Below, piece after piece: positions 45,189 through 55,359 of a DNA stretch of 64,000 bases. Below the pieces are notes generated by a model, which saw nothing but the letters and a program-made list of their open reading frames with translations, ran no database searches and was not told the DNA's origin. How positions within the stretch are numbered: position 1 is the first letter of the stretch; every line of letters starts with the position of its first letter. A program made the position numbers and the translations under genes. Source of the stretch: Ahaetulla prasina (taxonomy: Eukaryota; Chordata; Lepidosauria; Squamata; Colubridae); assembly GCF_028640845.1 (NCBI RefSeq), contig NC_080540.1, positions 162,695,438 to 162,759,437 on the forward strand, in the 5' to 3' direction.

Positions 45189-47679
45189 TTGCATGGATTT
45201 TCCTTAACTGCTCTTTTCTGAAATACTATTGCTCAACTTACAGACTTAAGAACTATCTGTGAACATAATGTGACTATTTACTTGAATAGTAAATAGAATA
45301 TCACCCCTCCCCACACACACAAGCATAATATTCTACCAGTTTGAGTGAATAAACATATCACACAATATACACGCACATGCACACAGACACACACAAACAT
45401 ATTTTAATCCCAGCCATTGTCCAATGCAAAAAAAAAAAAGTTGTAGTTGTTCTATTGACATCAATGCAGCTCAAGTTTGCTGTTGCCTTTTTACACTTGT
45501 CATGATGATAAAAACTTGCTGATTTGCGCCCAACATAAATGAGCCATCTGCTCCCATCCATCAGCTGCCTTACAACCCCAGAGTTTTTGTATCTCAAATG
45601 CAGTGTTAGTAGTTAGAGGCAAAGTTAACCACCCACACCTTAGTAGAGCCCTGTGCAGTTTTCAAAGTTTAAATTGTCACATGCTGCTGGTGAATATAAC
45701 ACAGGAAGAGTAAGTGCCTAAGATGCAGGGACTGCATTCGGAATACTTTTTGTTGTTTTTACGTTTCAGTCTTTTCGCACTGTTCTGTTCATGTGCGTAA
45801 GAAAATCCTGTTTGTGAGGATGTAATATTAAAGGAATGAACTTATACTGCCTGCTCAGTTTTAAAAAATTTTTTTCATCCTTACAATCAAGTAGCAAACT
45901 GTTTTAAAAAACGAATGGGCTTTGTCTGATGAAAGTGCTGAATCAAATTCATAGTGATGTCAGCATCAGGGTTATAAAGTTTTTTTGGCCAAATTTTTGG
46001 TTTAAATTAGCAAAGTAAATAAATGAATCTGAGAGACTGAAGGTTCCTTCTGCGAGGTTGAGGGTTGGTTTCCGAATGTTTCCATTGTCAGGCTAGGTAA
46101 CATCTTCAGCAGAGTTTAGGGGATGTCAGTGTCAGTGTCCTTCTGTTTAAAAGGGCTAATAAATGAATATATTAATTATGTTTCAAGTTACATGGTAGCT
46201 TGGAAAGAACTTCTACCCCATGTGTATGCAGCATACTCAGCTCAGAAAATCCTAAAATCCTGACCAATTGCTTTTAATCAGTACAGTCAGGATTTCTTAT
46301 GTAGCTGAGCCATCAGCCTAATATTTTTTTTTTAGATCCTAATGTGTTCTTTATGAGATTCCTTGTATGCCTGTCAACATTTGTAGAAACCAATGATTTT
46401 GCCGATAGGATCAGTTGCCCCTTTGAGAATATTGTTTTATTTTAAATATCACCATCCCTCTCCCACTAAATAATTTATATCAGTATTTATCCCGGATCAG
46501 TGGAGGAATAGAAAATACCTCCTGCTTATTTTCATCCATTCAGAGCCAGGCAGTTTACTATATACATAGATGCTCTATTGATGGCAAGGCTTTTATGCCA
46601 CACATGATTTTAATATTTACATGAAACAAGCCACTACTTCTAACATAGGCATCAATGGTAGTTATGAAATACTGATTTTTTTTTCCATTGCTCTCTCAAT
46701 GTTGCGTTGGCTAGACAGGAGCTCATCTCCTGGCTGTGGGGCATATACAGACCGTCTGCTTTTGAACAGTCCTTCTTTTGACACCTCCATGGTCCACTTC
46801 TCATCCCCAGAAAGTGGGGGAGGGGGGAGTCTCAAGAGATGTGCCTCTTAAAAGTCTGCTTTGTGCATTACTTTGCCTGTGAGCAGGGACCACCAATTAT
46901 AATTTATAATTTTAGATTTATACACTTAAAAATGTAAATGGTGAATGTAAAAAGCAGGTTTGCAAACATGTCACTAAAGTACACTTTCCTTCAGGATGTA
47001 CTCCTCCCTCAACGCCCCCCCCCAAGTAATCATGGAGCTGTATGGAGCTGAAGTTCAGCTAGACTGAAACAGCTACAGGTTTCTTGCCCCCAGAGACCAC
47101 CCATTCGCTGAAATAAAATGCAGATTCTTTTTTTTTCCTGGTTAGGGAATAATGGAATTGATGGCTGGGTTCCTCTGTGATCATTACAATTTATTCTTCC
47201 TTTCCTTTCCTCTCCCCCACTGTGCCCTATCCATACCCATACCCCCTCCCCTGCAAAGCAAGCGGTTTGCAGAAAGATCATTGAGAATAACGGAGAGAAA
47301 TTTCCACCAACTTTCCAAAGGCATATCGTGGTTTTAAATGCAGGTTTTTTTTATTTTACTGTGTTTTTTTTTAAATTGTTTTCCCCCCCAAATTGTAGCT
47401 TACAATGAAACCTACTGCTTGATTAATCAAAAAATTTGTTTTTAATGAGCTCTGCAAGTTTGGGACATATCATTCATAGGACATATCTTAGAATGCCATT
47501 TTGCTGAGCTCTAGAAGGCTTATTTTATAAGACATGTCTTAGGACAATGCTAATGAAGTTTCAGTGACTTTTTTTTTTCATTCCACAAATATTTCCCATT
47601 TGTCTGCACCAATCAGGGTAGAGCTTCTCACCCTAACCCAGCACAACATTACTGGTTGGTGGATTTAGGAAAAATGAGC

Positions 47680-47727
<48 letters not shown>

Positions 47728-49030
47728 ATTGTATCTATTATCTCCTTCACACTTTAGAGATGCAAGATCAACCTTAAATGAGGAAGATACTTAGAAGTTG
47801 CTGTTATGTTCTCTCTCTCTCTCTCTCACTCATACACACACACATGTACACATACAAAGTGCTTGTTTTTTGGTGGATAGAAAAGAATTATTGGTGCAAC
47901 AGTCTGTGAGTTCTCCATATTATATTGTTTCTTTAGCTTCAGAAGGCATCTTTTAGCTGCCATTAGCTGCCCTGTTATCAGTAAAGATAAGGATACTTGA
48001 ATGAATATTTCAAAGGGAACAAAATATCAGGACCATATTTTGTTATTCAGGCACTGCATGTGCAACCTTTGTCACAGAATTTAAGAACTTCATCGATTTA
48101 AGAACATCACTGGGTGTTTCGATCCTGGCAGGAATCCAGAATAAATAGGAACATATCAACAGTCAAACTTTATAAGATATGTATGTATGTGTATATATAT
48201 ATATATGTATATATGTATGTATGTATGTATATATGTATATATACACATACACACACACACATTACACTCATAAACACACAACCATATTTAATCATTTAAT
48301 CAATATATTTAAAATATTGATATGCTAATCTTGGTACTGATGGGTATCCACAGCTAATTAATCCAAAAGCTCTCCAGATAAGGTAGATTTGTTTTACCAC
48401 TTCCAAAAATCCATGAGAAGTTTTTAAAAAGACAGAGAGACAGAGAAACCTGTGGGGAAGGAAGGAAGGAAGAAAGCATTTCTTTTTTTCTTTTTTTTTT
48501 AAAAAGCAACTAATAAGATCTGAGCAAATGGGAGGAGATCCCAGTGGAGAGGATATGGAATTGATTATTCTTACTTATTATGTCAAATAATAAGTAGCAT
48601 TATTCTAACTGCGCCCCCCCCCCAGCTTCCCAAAAGCACTTTTTGAATATAACCTCGAGTCAATGTTCAGAGCCCAATAGCACCGGCATTTTGCCTGCTG
48701 GTATTGAAGTCCTACACAGTCAAATCGCTAATTAATAAAATAAACATATCATCATCATCATTATCATCATGTATCATCATCATCATCATTGGACAGATTA
48801 CAGATGTCAACTCTTTAGTGCACATTGAGCACCACATTTGCAGATCATCATCTTGGGAGACCGCCTTTGTTTCCACTCGGAAACACTGAAAACCCAAACT
48901 GGGCTGTCTCTGTTTTAAGGTTCCTGTTCCTTTTTTAGCAGTGGTTGCCTAAGGAAGGCAGAGGAGCGTCCTTCCTACCTACTTAGGGGGGTTTGCCCTT
49001 AGCTATTGGAGCACGTGGTTGAGGAGGGTC
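44401..49030. other. Upstream region of Hoxc3, no exon recognised
   Basis: Contains an ancient repeat-like fragment at about 44978-45050, (ATC)n at 45132-45186, (CTGT)n at 47681-47723, (CT)n at 47812-47828, a TATG/TATA/CA mix at 48178-48262 and (ATC)n near 48748-48790. TTTTCTCAG at 49031-49039 could be an acceptor for the coding exon if a non-coding first exon exists upstream. No promoter is obvious. Confidence 0.45.
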
Positions 49031-49147
49031 TTTTCTCAGCAGTAAGGACTGGAAGTGTCTCTGGATTCCTTTCACACCCATTGCAAGGTCTCCAAGTCTC
49101 CTTCCCCACCCCTTCAATCCACCCCTTACATCCGACAAGGACGGGAC

Positions 49148-49529
49148 ATGCACAAGGCTCTGCAGGAAGATGACCAACAGGCCTCAGAAGACAGCTGGTG
49201 CCGAGTTCTCACTAGGAGGCCCTCCTTTTCCCAGCCGCACTTCCCAACCTCACTGATATCCTTGGAGGAGTCAGAAACACCTACAGGGTCTTCAGAGGGC
49301 TCCAAAGGTTCCCGACGTGCATCCCTGAGGCCTCTAGGGAACAGTCATGATGAGACCTCCAGGTTACGGCAGCTATCATTGGTTACCTCTTCCAGTCCTT
49401 GTGACGCCGCCGCCACCACCACCAATGGCAGTATCAAACCGTGTAGCGGCCATGTACCAAAACAGGTCTTCCCTTGGATGAAGGATACAAGACACAGCGC
49501 CAAGCAGAAGACCAACCTTCCTTTTTCAG
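49148..49529 (+). CDS. HOXC3: Hox paralog-group-3 gene, coding exon 1 (Hoxc3)
   Basis: This exon encodes the N-terminal 127 residues of a Hox group-3 transcription factor, a nuclear DNA-binding protein that patterns the anterior body axis. The key feature is KQVFPWMKD (FPWM at residues 108-111, nt 49469-49480), the hexapeptide by which Hox proteins contact PBX. Its surroundings (KQ-FPWMK-R---KQK) are typical of group 3. I start at ATG 49148: it is the only ATG between the in-frame stop at 49043 and the hexapeptide frame, it has G at -3, and it gives MHKA, close to the family's MQKA start. After that the N-terminus is serine-rich and acidic and diverges strongly; it contains no tyrosine, whereas group-3 proteins normally begin with a tyrosine-rich stretch. 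The exon ends TCA-G, a phase-1 junction that matches exon 2. Group 3 is near certain. The Hoxc3 label is an inference from divergence, and an additional upstream coding exon cannot be excluded. Confidence 0.85.
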
Positions 49530-49535
49530 GTACCG
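49527..49535 (+). other. Hoxc3 splice donor CAG|GTACCG, overlapping a transposon target site
   Basis: The donor GT is at 49530-49531. The TA at 49531-49532 is the left copy of a TA target duplication, so transposon sequence starts at intron +4. The donor without the insertion would have read CAG|GTACTT. No other in-phase donor is visible in the preceding 30 bases. Reading through instead gives a stop at about 49550 inside the element. Confidence 0.8.
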
Positions 49536-49944
49536 TATATACTCGAATATAAGCCGATCCGAGTATAAGCCGAGGTCCCCAATTTTACCCCAAAAACTGG
49601 GGTAAACTGGGGACTCGAGTATAAGCCGAGGGTGGGAAATGAGGCACCTACCGGTTGGGGAAACCCTCCCTCCCTCAGCTGAGAAGGCTGGCGGCTCCCC
49701 CGCCCCGCCCTCTCACTGCACCGGCAGGGCTTCCCCGCGCTAATGCAAAAGCCCGTCCGGTAAAATGTGAAAAAAAGAAAAAAAAAAACTCGAGTATAAG
49801 CCGTATATACTCGAGTATAAGCCGAGGGGCTTAAAAAAAAAATAATTCAAGTATAAGCCGTATAGACCCGAGTATAAGCCGAGGGGACGTTTTTCAGCAC
49901 AAAAAACGTGCTGAAAAACTCGGCTTATACTCGAGTATATACGG
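49533..49944. mobile_element. TA-flanked palindromic DNA transposon (MITE) at the Hoxc3 donor
   Basis: The terminal inverted repeats begin CCGTATATACTCGA and match over about 25 bp with one mismatch. TA flanks both sides (49531-49532 and 49945-49946), as expected for a Tc1/mariner-type target duplication. The interior repeats a GTATAAGCCG motif several times in both orientations and carries a GC-rich core. There is no coding capacity, so it is non-autonomous. Confidence 0.85.
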
Positions 49945-50280
49945 TACTTTCTTTTCACTGTCATCTTCTCCTCCATGGGGATTCTGGGAGCTGTAGTCAA
50001 ATATATCTGGAGGGGGACCAAGTTGGCATAGACAATAACTTTTTAAGTAACTGTTCCTATGCTGCACTTTAGGCATTCCTTTCAACCGTTTGCACTCAAT
50101 GATTTTCAAAAGAGCTAAGCAAAACTTAATATACTGTTTCTTGGTGCTACCCCATCCAGATCTAGCAGCACAGTGGTTGTAGCTTCCTAGCTTTAGCAGC
50201 TAAATTAAGACGTGTGCTTCTAGATGAGTGTCTGGGAAGTTTCTTGGAAAGCATTTCCATGTTTTTATTTACTTACTTGA

Positions 50281-50450
50281 ATAGAATAGAATAGAATAGA
50301 ATAGAATAGAATAGAATAGAATAGAATAGAATAGAATAGAATAGAATAGAATAGAATAGAATAGAATTTTATTGGCCAAGTGTGATTGGACACACAAGGA
50401 ATTTGTCTTGGTGCATATGCTCTCAGTGTACATAAAAGAAAAGATACTTG
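50281..50450 (-). mobile_element. Snake-type CR1-like LINE tail with (AATAG)n, in the Hoxc3 intron
   Basis: About 17 AATAG units, then 'ttttattggccaagtgtgat' and 'acacaaggaatttgtcttgg'. Minus-strand sense. Confidence 0.88.
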
Positions 50451-50651
50451 CAGTTAAAATCGCAAAATTCTAGATTTACTTGACTCTAGAATTGCTGCCA
50501 CCTGAGAGGAGTTTTGCTTCAAAAGACACACAGTTTTATTTTACCGCTTTCCCTAAAAACACATTGCTTCTTTGTTTTTCTCAGAAAAATGTAAAATAAT
50601 ACTCATACGAATGAATTATTTTTTTTACAGACCTTACATATTTTAGTAAGC

Positions 50652-51050
50652 ACAGGAAGTCTTTGACTTTTGACTGGTTGCTTAGCAACCATTTGACGTT
50701 CCAACCAACCCCCAAAAGATAGTTATGACCCTGATCTGAACATGGCAAATCACAGATCACATTTTGGATGCTCAGAACTGGTTCACACTTACAGCTGGTT
50801 GCAGCCTTCCACAGTCATGTGACAGGGATTTATTTCATTTTTGCTGGAAACCAACATTTACTTCTGGTTTCCAGAAAAACATGTCCATTGTGGACAATGG
50901 GTTCACTTAATGACCATGGCATTTGCTTAATGACTCCCACAAAAGGGGTAAAAAAATTGGGTGCCCTCTAGTGATGATCTGCTTAATGACTGTTGAAACG
51001 GAAGACCCTAATTCCAGGCTCGATTACAGTCATAATTTGAGGGCTATCTA
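50652..51050 (+). mobile_element. Family-A-related element, old and diverged, in the intron
   Basis: 'aggaagtctttgacttttga', 'tggttgcttagcaacca', 'cacttaatgacca' and 'gcttaatgactgttg' resemble the A family. The ends are eroded. Confidence 0.5.
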
Positions 51051-51115
51051 TATTACATTTTGAAAAATCTTTTTGATTACATTAAGAGTGTATGGACAAA
51101 TAACATGATCTAGAT

Positions 51116-51450
51116 CAGGGGTGCCAAACTTAAGGCCCGGGGGCCGGATCTGGCCTGCGGGGTGCTTAGATTTGGCCTGTGGGCTGCCCTGGAAACAGTG
51201 AAGGACTGGCCCGCGGTGCCTCTGCCAGCAAAAATGGAGTTTTTCCCAGGGCAGAGTGAAACAGGAAGCCGTTGCAGCCGAAAATGGAGCTTGGGAGCCC
51301 ATTTTCGCTGGCAGAGCACTCGGGCCGCCACAGGCACCCCCTCCCCCGATACACGTGATGTTGAGCTGGCCACACCCACCCTGGCCACGCCCCCTCCCCA
51401 GGTCAAACACAACCGTGCGGTCCTCAATGAAATCGAATTAGACACCCCTG
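51116..51450. mobile_element. hAT-like non-autonomous element in the intron
   Basis: Ends CAGGGGTGCCAAACTTAAGG and (reversed) CAGGGGTGTCTAATTCGATT. Flanking 8-mers ATCTAGAT and ACCTAGAT. CpG-rich core. Confidence 0.87.
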
Positions 51451-52189
51451 ACCTAGATACACAGCGGGGCAGAACACTGTAAGTATAAATAGATAGAGAG
51501 AACATAATTTCTATTTTCTGTAAAGGTTAAACAGGACATTTTTTTTCTTTTTTAAATGATGTTCATAGGAACTCAGAAAGTTGCTTTATGGTACTGAAGA
51601 GTTTTCAGCTTTAGAGTTTTAGTAGAAACTTCCCATTTTAATGAAACGCACATGAATCCTAATCAGCGCTTTTCTCCAATGCTCATTCTCTATGATTGGT
51701 CCTGGCTCTTTGGTACCAGTTTATAATTTTGTCCTTGGCTTTTCCCTTCTCTTAAAACAAGTTTTAGTAATCCCATCTGATCATAGGTTATACGGCAGGT
51801 GGGACATTAGGGATATGCAATCATTCTGGTTTAGCGGAATGAATATAAACTTATGAGCAATAATTCTGATGATTTTAAAATTGCCTAAAAGGGCTAGACA
51901 AATTTATGTAAAAGAAAATAACCAGTGGCCGTTGCCCATGGATGGGTCTATGCTATTAGTAGGATCAGAGGCAACAAAACTTTGTCTATGACTAAAAATG
52001 GTCTAGTTCAGCTAGAGACCCTTTTTCAAATCTCATGATGTCTCTGCACTACGATGAAAATGAACAAACTGGAACAAGATATCTTCAGAGGAAGGGAGAT
52101 CCTTCACTATCACTGGAAATATTTGCAAACACATTATTTTGAATTCTGGTTCAGTTCTTACGAAATACACACAGACTACGTTCTTAGAC

Positions 52190-52324
52190 CAGGCCTGTCA
52201 AACTTGCAGCCCGTGGGCCGGATGTTTCACACGCTGGCCACGCCCATGCCTGGTTTAGCGAAGGGGGAAAAAAAGTTCCGATATGTCACGTGACCGCCAT
52301 GACGACAGAAGATTGACAGCCCTG
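52190..52324. mobile_element. Short hAT-like element in the intron
   Basis: Ends CAGGCCTGTCAAACTTGC and (reversed) CAGGGCTGTCAATCTTC. Flanking 8-mers TCTTAGAC and TTCTAGAC. Confidence 0.82.
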
Positions 52325-52387
52325 TTCTAGACATATTGTACATTCTAATGATACCTTGCTGGGCTCAAAATGTTAAGATGGAAAGTA

Positions 52388-52879
52388 TAGATAGCCCTTG
52401 ACTTATGACCACAATTGAGTCCCAGATTTCTGCCAAGTGAGACATTTGTTAAGTGAATTTTGCCCCATTATGTGATATTTATGCCCATTATGTTATTAAG
52501 CGAATGACTGCAGTTGTTAATAACGCAATTGTTGAATGAATCTGGCTTGCCCATTGTTTGTCAGAAGGTTGCAAAAGGCGATCACATGACCCCAGGACCC
52601 TGCAACTGTCATAAATATGAGTCAGTTGCCAAGCTTTCTGAACTTTTTTTAAAAAAAATTAATTTTTTTATTAAACGGTTTGTCTTTAAAAACAATACAA
52701 AAAACAATCACACAAGACAGGTCAAGACATAACGTATTAAACATTACATAACATAGAATTTTGATCATGTGACCATTGGGATGCTGCAATGGTCATACGT
52801 GTGAAAAACATTCATAAGTCACTTTTTTCAGTGCTGTTCAAACAGTCACTAAACAAAGTTATAAGTCAAGGACTTATCT
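52388..52879 (+). mobile_element. Family-A element with an AT-rich insertion, in the intron
   Basis: Left end TAGATAGCCCTTGACTTATG after TA; right end 'ataagtcaaggactta'. About 110 bp of A/T-rich sequence (52645-52757) splits the usual 'gccaagc-tctgaattttgat' region. Confidence 0.8.
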
Positions 52880-52948
52880 GCTTATGATGTCTGATTTTCT
52901 ACCTCCATCTCGAGTGATGTGGCTGGAATTCAACCTTTCCAAGACTTT

Positions 52949-53735
52949 TTTTGTTTTGTTTACATTTATACCCCGCCCTTCTCCGAAGACTCAGGGCGGC
53001 TTACAGTGTATATGTTGTGTCTTACCCGCCCTCAGAGCAGCCGGGGCCTTCTTACCTGCTCCCGAACACTGAGGAATGTATGCCTCCCGGCCCCAGTCCT
53101 GGCTCCATGCCCACACAAACTGCAGAAGAAGGAGCACCTCCCGGCCCCAGCCCTGACTCCATGCCCAGGCAAACGGAGCAGCTAGACCCCTCCCCCTCCT
53201 CCACAGCATGTGAGCCTGAGGAGGGTTTATTACCAACAGCTGATTGGAGTGACCCTCGCATCAGAAGATTGGATAGGCGGAGGCAACAGAAGGAAGGGAG
53301 GGGCAGGCCTTAATGAGTGCTGAGTCATGGAGCCACACCCCATGGCCTACATAAAGGATCTGCTTTCTGGCAGTCTCTGAGTCAGGCAAAGTCGAACTTA
53401 TCTTGCTGAAGTCACTTACTGGTCTCCTGCCTGCTCTGAGGACTTTGCTAGGACTTTGGGCAGAGCTGCAGAGGCAAGCCTGATTCGGATTTCCCTGACC
53501 CGGCCGTCAGCGGAGGAGTGGGACACGACAGTATAAGGCAATAGTCTCATTCTATTTGTATATTTTTACAAAGTCAACTTATTGCCCCCCCCCAACAATC
53601 TGGGTCCTCATTTTACCTACCTTATAAAGGATGGAAGGCTGAGTCAACCTTGGGCCGGGCTTGAACCTGCAGTAATTGCAGGCAGCTGTGTTTTAATAAC
53701 AGGCCTTACCAGCCTGAGCTATCCGGCCCAATTTG
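52949..53735 (-). mobile_element. tRNA-derived SINE with L2-like tail, split by a solo LTR
   Basis: The tail part is at 52949-53012 and the rest at 53531-53735. The two parts join at the LTR target duplication. Confidence 0.88.
53013..53530. mobile_element. Solo LTR of an endogenous retrovirus-like element
   Basis: 518 bp beginning TGTTGTGTC and ending GACACGACA (TG...CA, short inverted ends), flanked by the 5-bp duplication GTATA at 53008-53012 and 53531-53535. 'ctacataaagga' near 53348 could be the promoter TATA-like box. No internal viral genes are present. Orientation is probably plus. Confidence 0.85.
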
Positions 53736-54146
53736 ACTTGTTTTCAAATTGTCATCTGAATGCAGTCCATTGGAAATTTCTGGCTGAGACTTTCCAAACA
53801 ATCTTCAAGCAGTCCTCCACTTACAACCATTCATTTAGCATTCTAAGTTGCAACAGCACTAAAAAAGTTACTTAACTCCAGTCCTTATACTTCTGACCAT
53901 CCGCAGCATCCCCTGTGATTTACATGAACAAAATTCAGGCACTTGGCAAACGGTCCTTTATTTACAATGGTTGCAACATCCTGGGGTCACGTGACTGTCA
54001 TTTGGAACCTTCCCAACCGGCTTCCGAGGATCAAAGTCAACAGAGGAAGCCGGATTCATTGAACAACTGCATGATTCACTTAACAAAGTGCAGTGATTTC
54101 CTTAACGACTGTGGCAAAAAAAGCCTGGCTCTGGATTAAAATCAGG

Positions 54147-54878
54147 TAAGGTAAAGTTTTCCCCTGTCCAGTTGTATCCGTCTCTAGGGGAGCTGAGGTG
54201 CCCCTCTCCCTTTCTTAGCTGTGGGAACCAGCGGTTGGCTGAAGACACTTTCCGTGGTCATGTGGCCAGCATGATTACCGTACTTTTCGGAGTATAAGAC
54301 CCACCTTAGTTTTTGGGGAGGAAAATAAGAAAAAGCCTGATCCCAGCTGTTCCCAGAGGTAAATTTTAGCAACAGGTTCCTTGATTGTGAGCTCTGTGCC
54401 TTGCTTTTCTTTCTGAAACTTCTGCAACTTCCGAAACTCAGTTTCAGAAAAAACTTTTTTCTGCCTCTGAAAGCCTCCGAAACAGAGCTTCAGAAAAAAA
54501 GCCTCTGAAGCTCTGTTTGGGAGCTTCTTTTCTGAAGCTTCTTTTCTGATGCTTTTTTCATTCTCTGAAACCTCTGTTTGAGAAGCTGGGCGGGCTTACA
54601 TTCGGAGTATAAGACGCACCCAGATTTTCACCCTCTTTTTTTGGGGGGAAAAGGTGCATCTTATACTCCGAAAAATATGGTATACACCGAAGCACACAGA
54701 ACACTGTTACCTTCCCACCAAAGTGGTACCTATTTATCTACTTGCATCTGCATGCTTTGTAACGGCTAGGTGGGCAGGAGCTGAGGCAAAGAACGGGAGC
54801 TCTCGCTTATTGGGCAGCACTCAGGTCTCAAACATGGGCTGTCAGCTTTCCAGTGTTTAACCACTGAGCCATCAGTTC
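54147..54878 (-). mobile_element. tRNA-like SINE, middle layer of the nest
   Basis: The minus strand begins CTGATGGCTCAGTGGTTAAA (tRNA-like box A), and 'aaggtaaagttttcccctgt' lies at the other end. ATCAGG flanks it (54141-54146 and 54879-54884). Confidence 0.78.
54278..54680. mobile_element. TA-flanked palindromic element, inner layer of the nest
   Basis: Ends CCGTACTTTTCGGAGTATAA and (reversed) CCATATTTTTCGGAGTATAA, with TA at 54276-54277 and 54681-54682. The ends recall those of the donor-site element at 49533. The interior is a run of GCTTC/GAAGC and TCTGAA repeats. Confidence 0.87.
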
Positions 54879-55359
54879 ATCAGGTATGACTCACTTAATG
54901 ACCACCTTGCTTAGCAATGGAAATTCTGATCCCAACTGTGGTTGTAAGTTGAGGTCTACCTGTACTCATAAACAAATACCATACAGGGAAAATTTTGTCT
55001 ATCTGCACTATTTATTACTTTTAGCTGGCAGCACTTTGCTGGCCCAGTAAATGTATATGAAATAATGATCACAACTTGTTTCCTAGCTTTTTAATCCAAG
55101 AGTGAACAGCATGTGCTGGTATTTTTCATGCCGAGTCATTAGTTTGGCTTAACACGCCACATGGACATGTTCATCATTCGATTATGTGTAAAGTTAATAC
55201 ACATATGTGGGTGTGAGCAACATTGCGTAGCTGTTACATGACATGCCCCGTTTCTGTGTTGATTTCGGTAGGATGAATATTCTGCAAGGCCATGAGTTTG
55301 TTCAGAGTGCAGAATGGTTAGGGTTCAAGCTGAACTGAATGTTCATTCCATTTATTTAG

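Larger units (their letters stand above)
53806..54962 (-). mobile_element. Family-A element, outer layer of a three-level nest
   Basis: The left part (53806-54146) and right part (54879-54962) are the two halves of one reversed A copy, ending GAGGTCTACCTG next to TA. Confidence 0.75.
49530..55359 (+). other. Hoxc3 intron, inflated by transposons
   Basis: This is the phase-1 intron between the hexapeptide and homeodomain exons, the conserved position in Hox genes. It is about 5.8 kb long. Adding up the elements listed separately, roughly two-thirds is transposon-derived: a palindromic element at the donor, a LINE tail with (AATAG)n, family-A copies, two hAT-like elements, a SINE split by a solo LTR, and a three-level nest. 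The last 400 bp before exon 2 (54965-55359) show no repeat I recognise. Confidence 0.85.

Noticed and set aside
49055..49147. Longer exon 1 start at a GTG codon
   Set aside because: GTG starts are not expected in a vertebrate gene; the first ATG (49148) gives the family-like MHKA start.
1..49147. A miR-10 or miR-196 gene, expected near Hox4 or Hox9 genes
   Set aside because: I looked for TACCCTGTAGA- and TAGGTAGTTT-like seeds and saw no match by eye.
49530..49552. Reading frame of exon 1 continuing past the donor
   Set aside because: The extra codons come from the inserted transposon and end in a stop at once.
51110..51505. Frames of about 106-131 codons on both strands
   Set aside because: Inside a CpG-rich hAT-like element without coding capacity.
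55314..55359. In-frame ATG upstream of the homeobox exon as a protein start
   Set aside because: It lies before the TTTATTTAG acceptor, the encoded residues match no Hox protein, and exon 1 with the hexapeptide joins in the correct phase.
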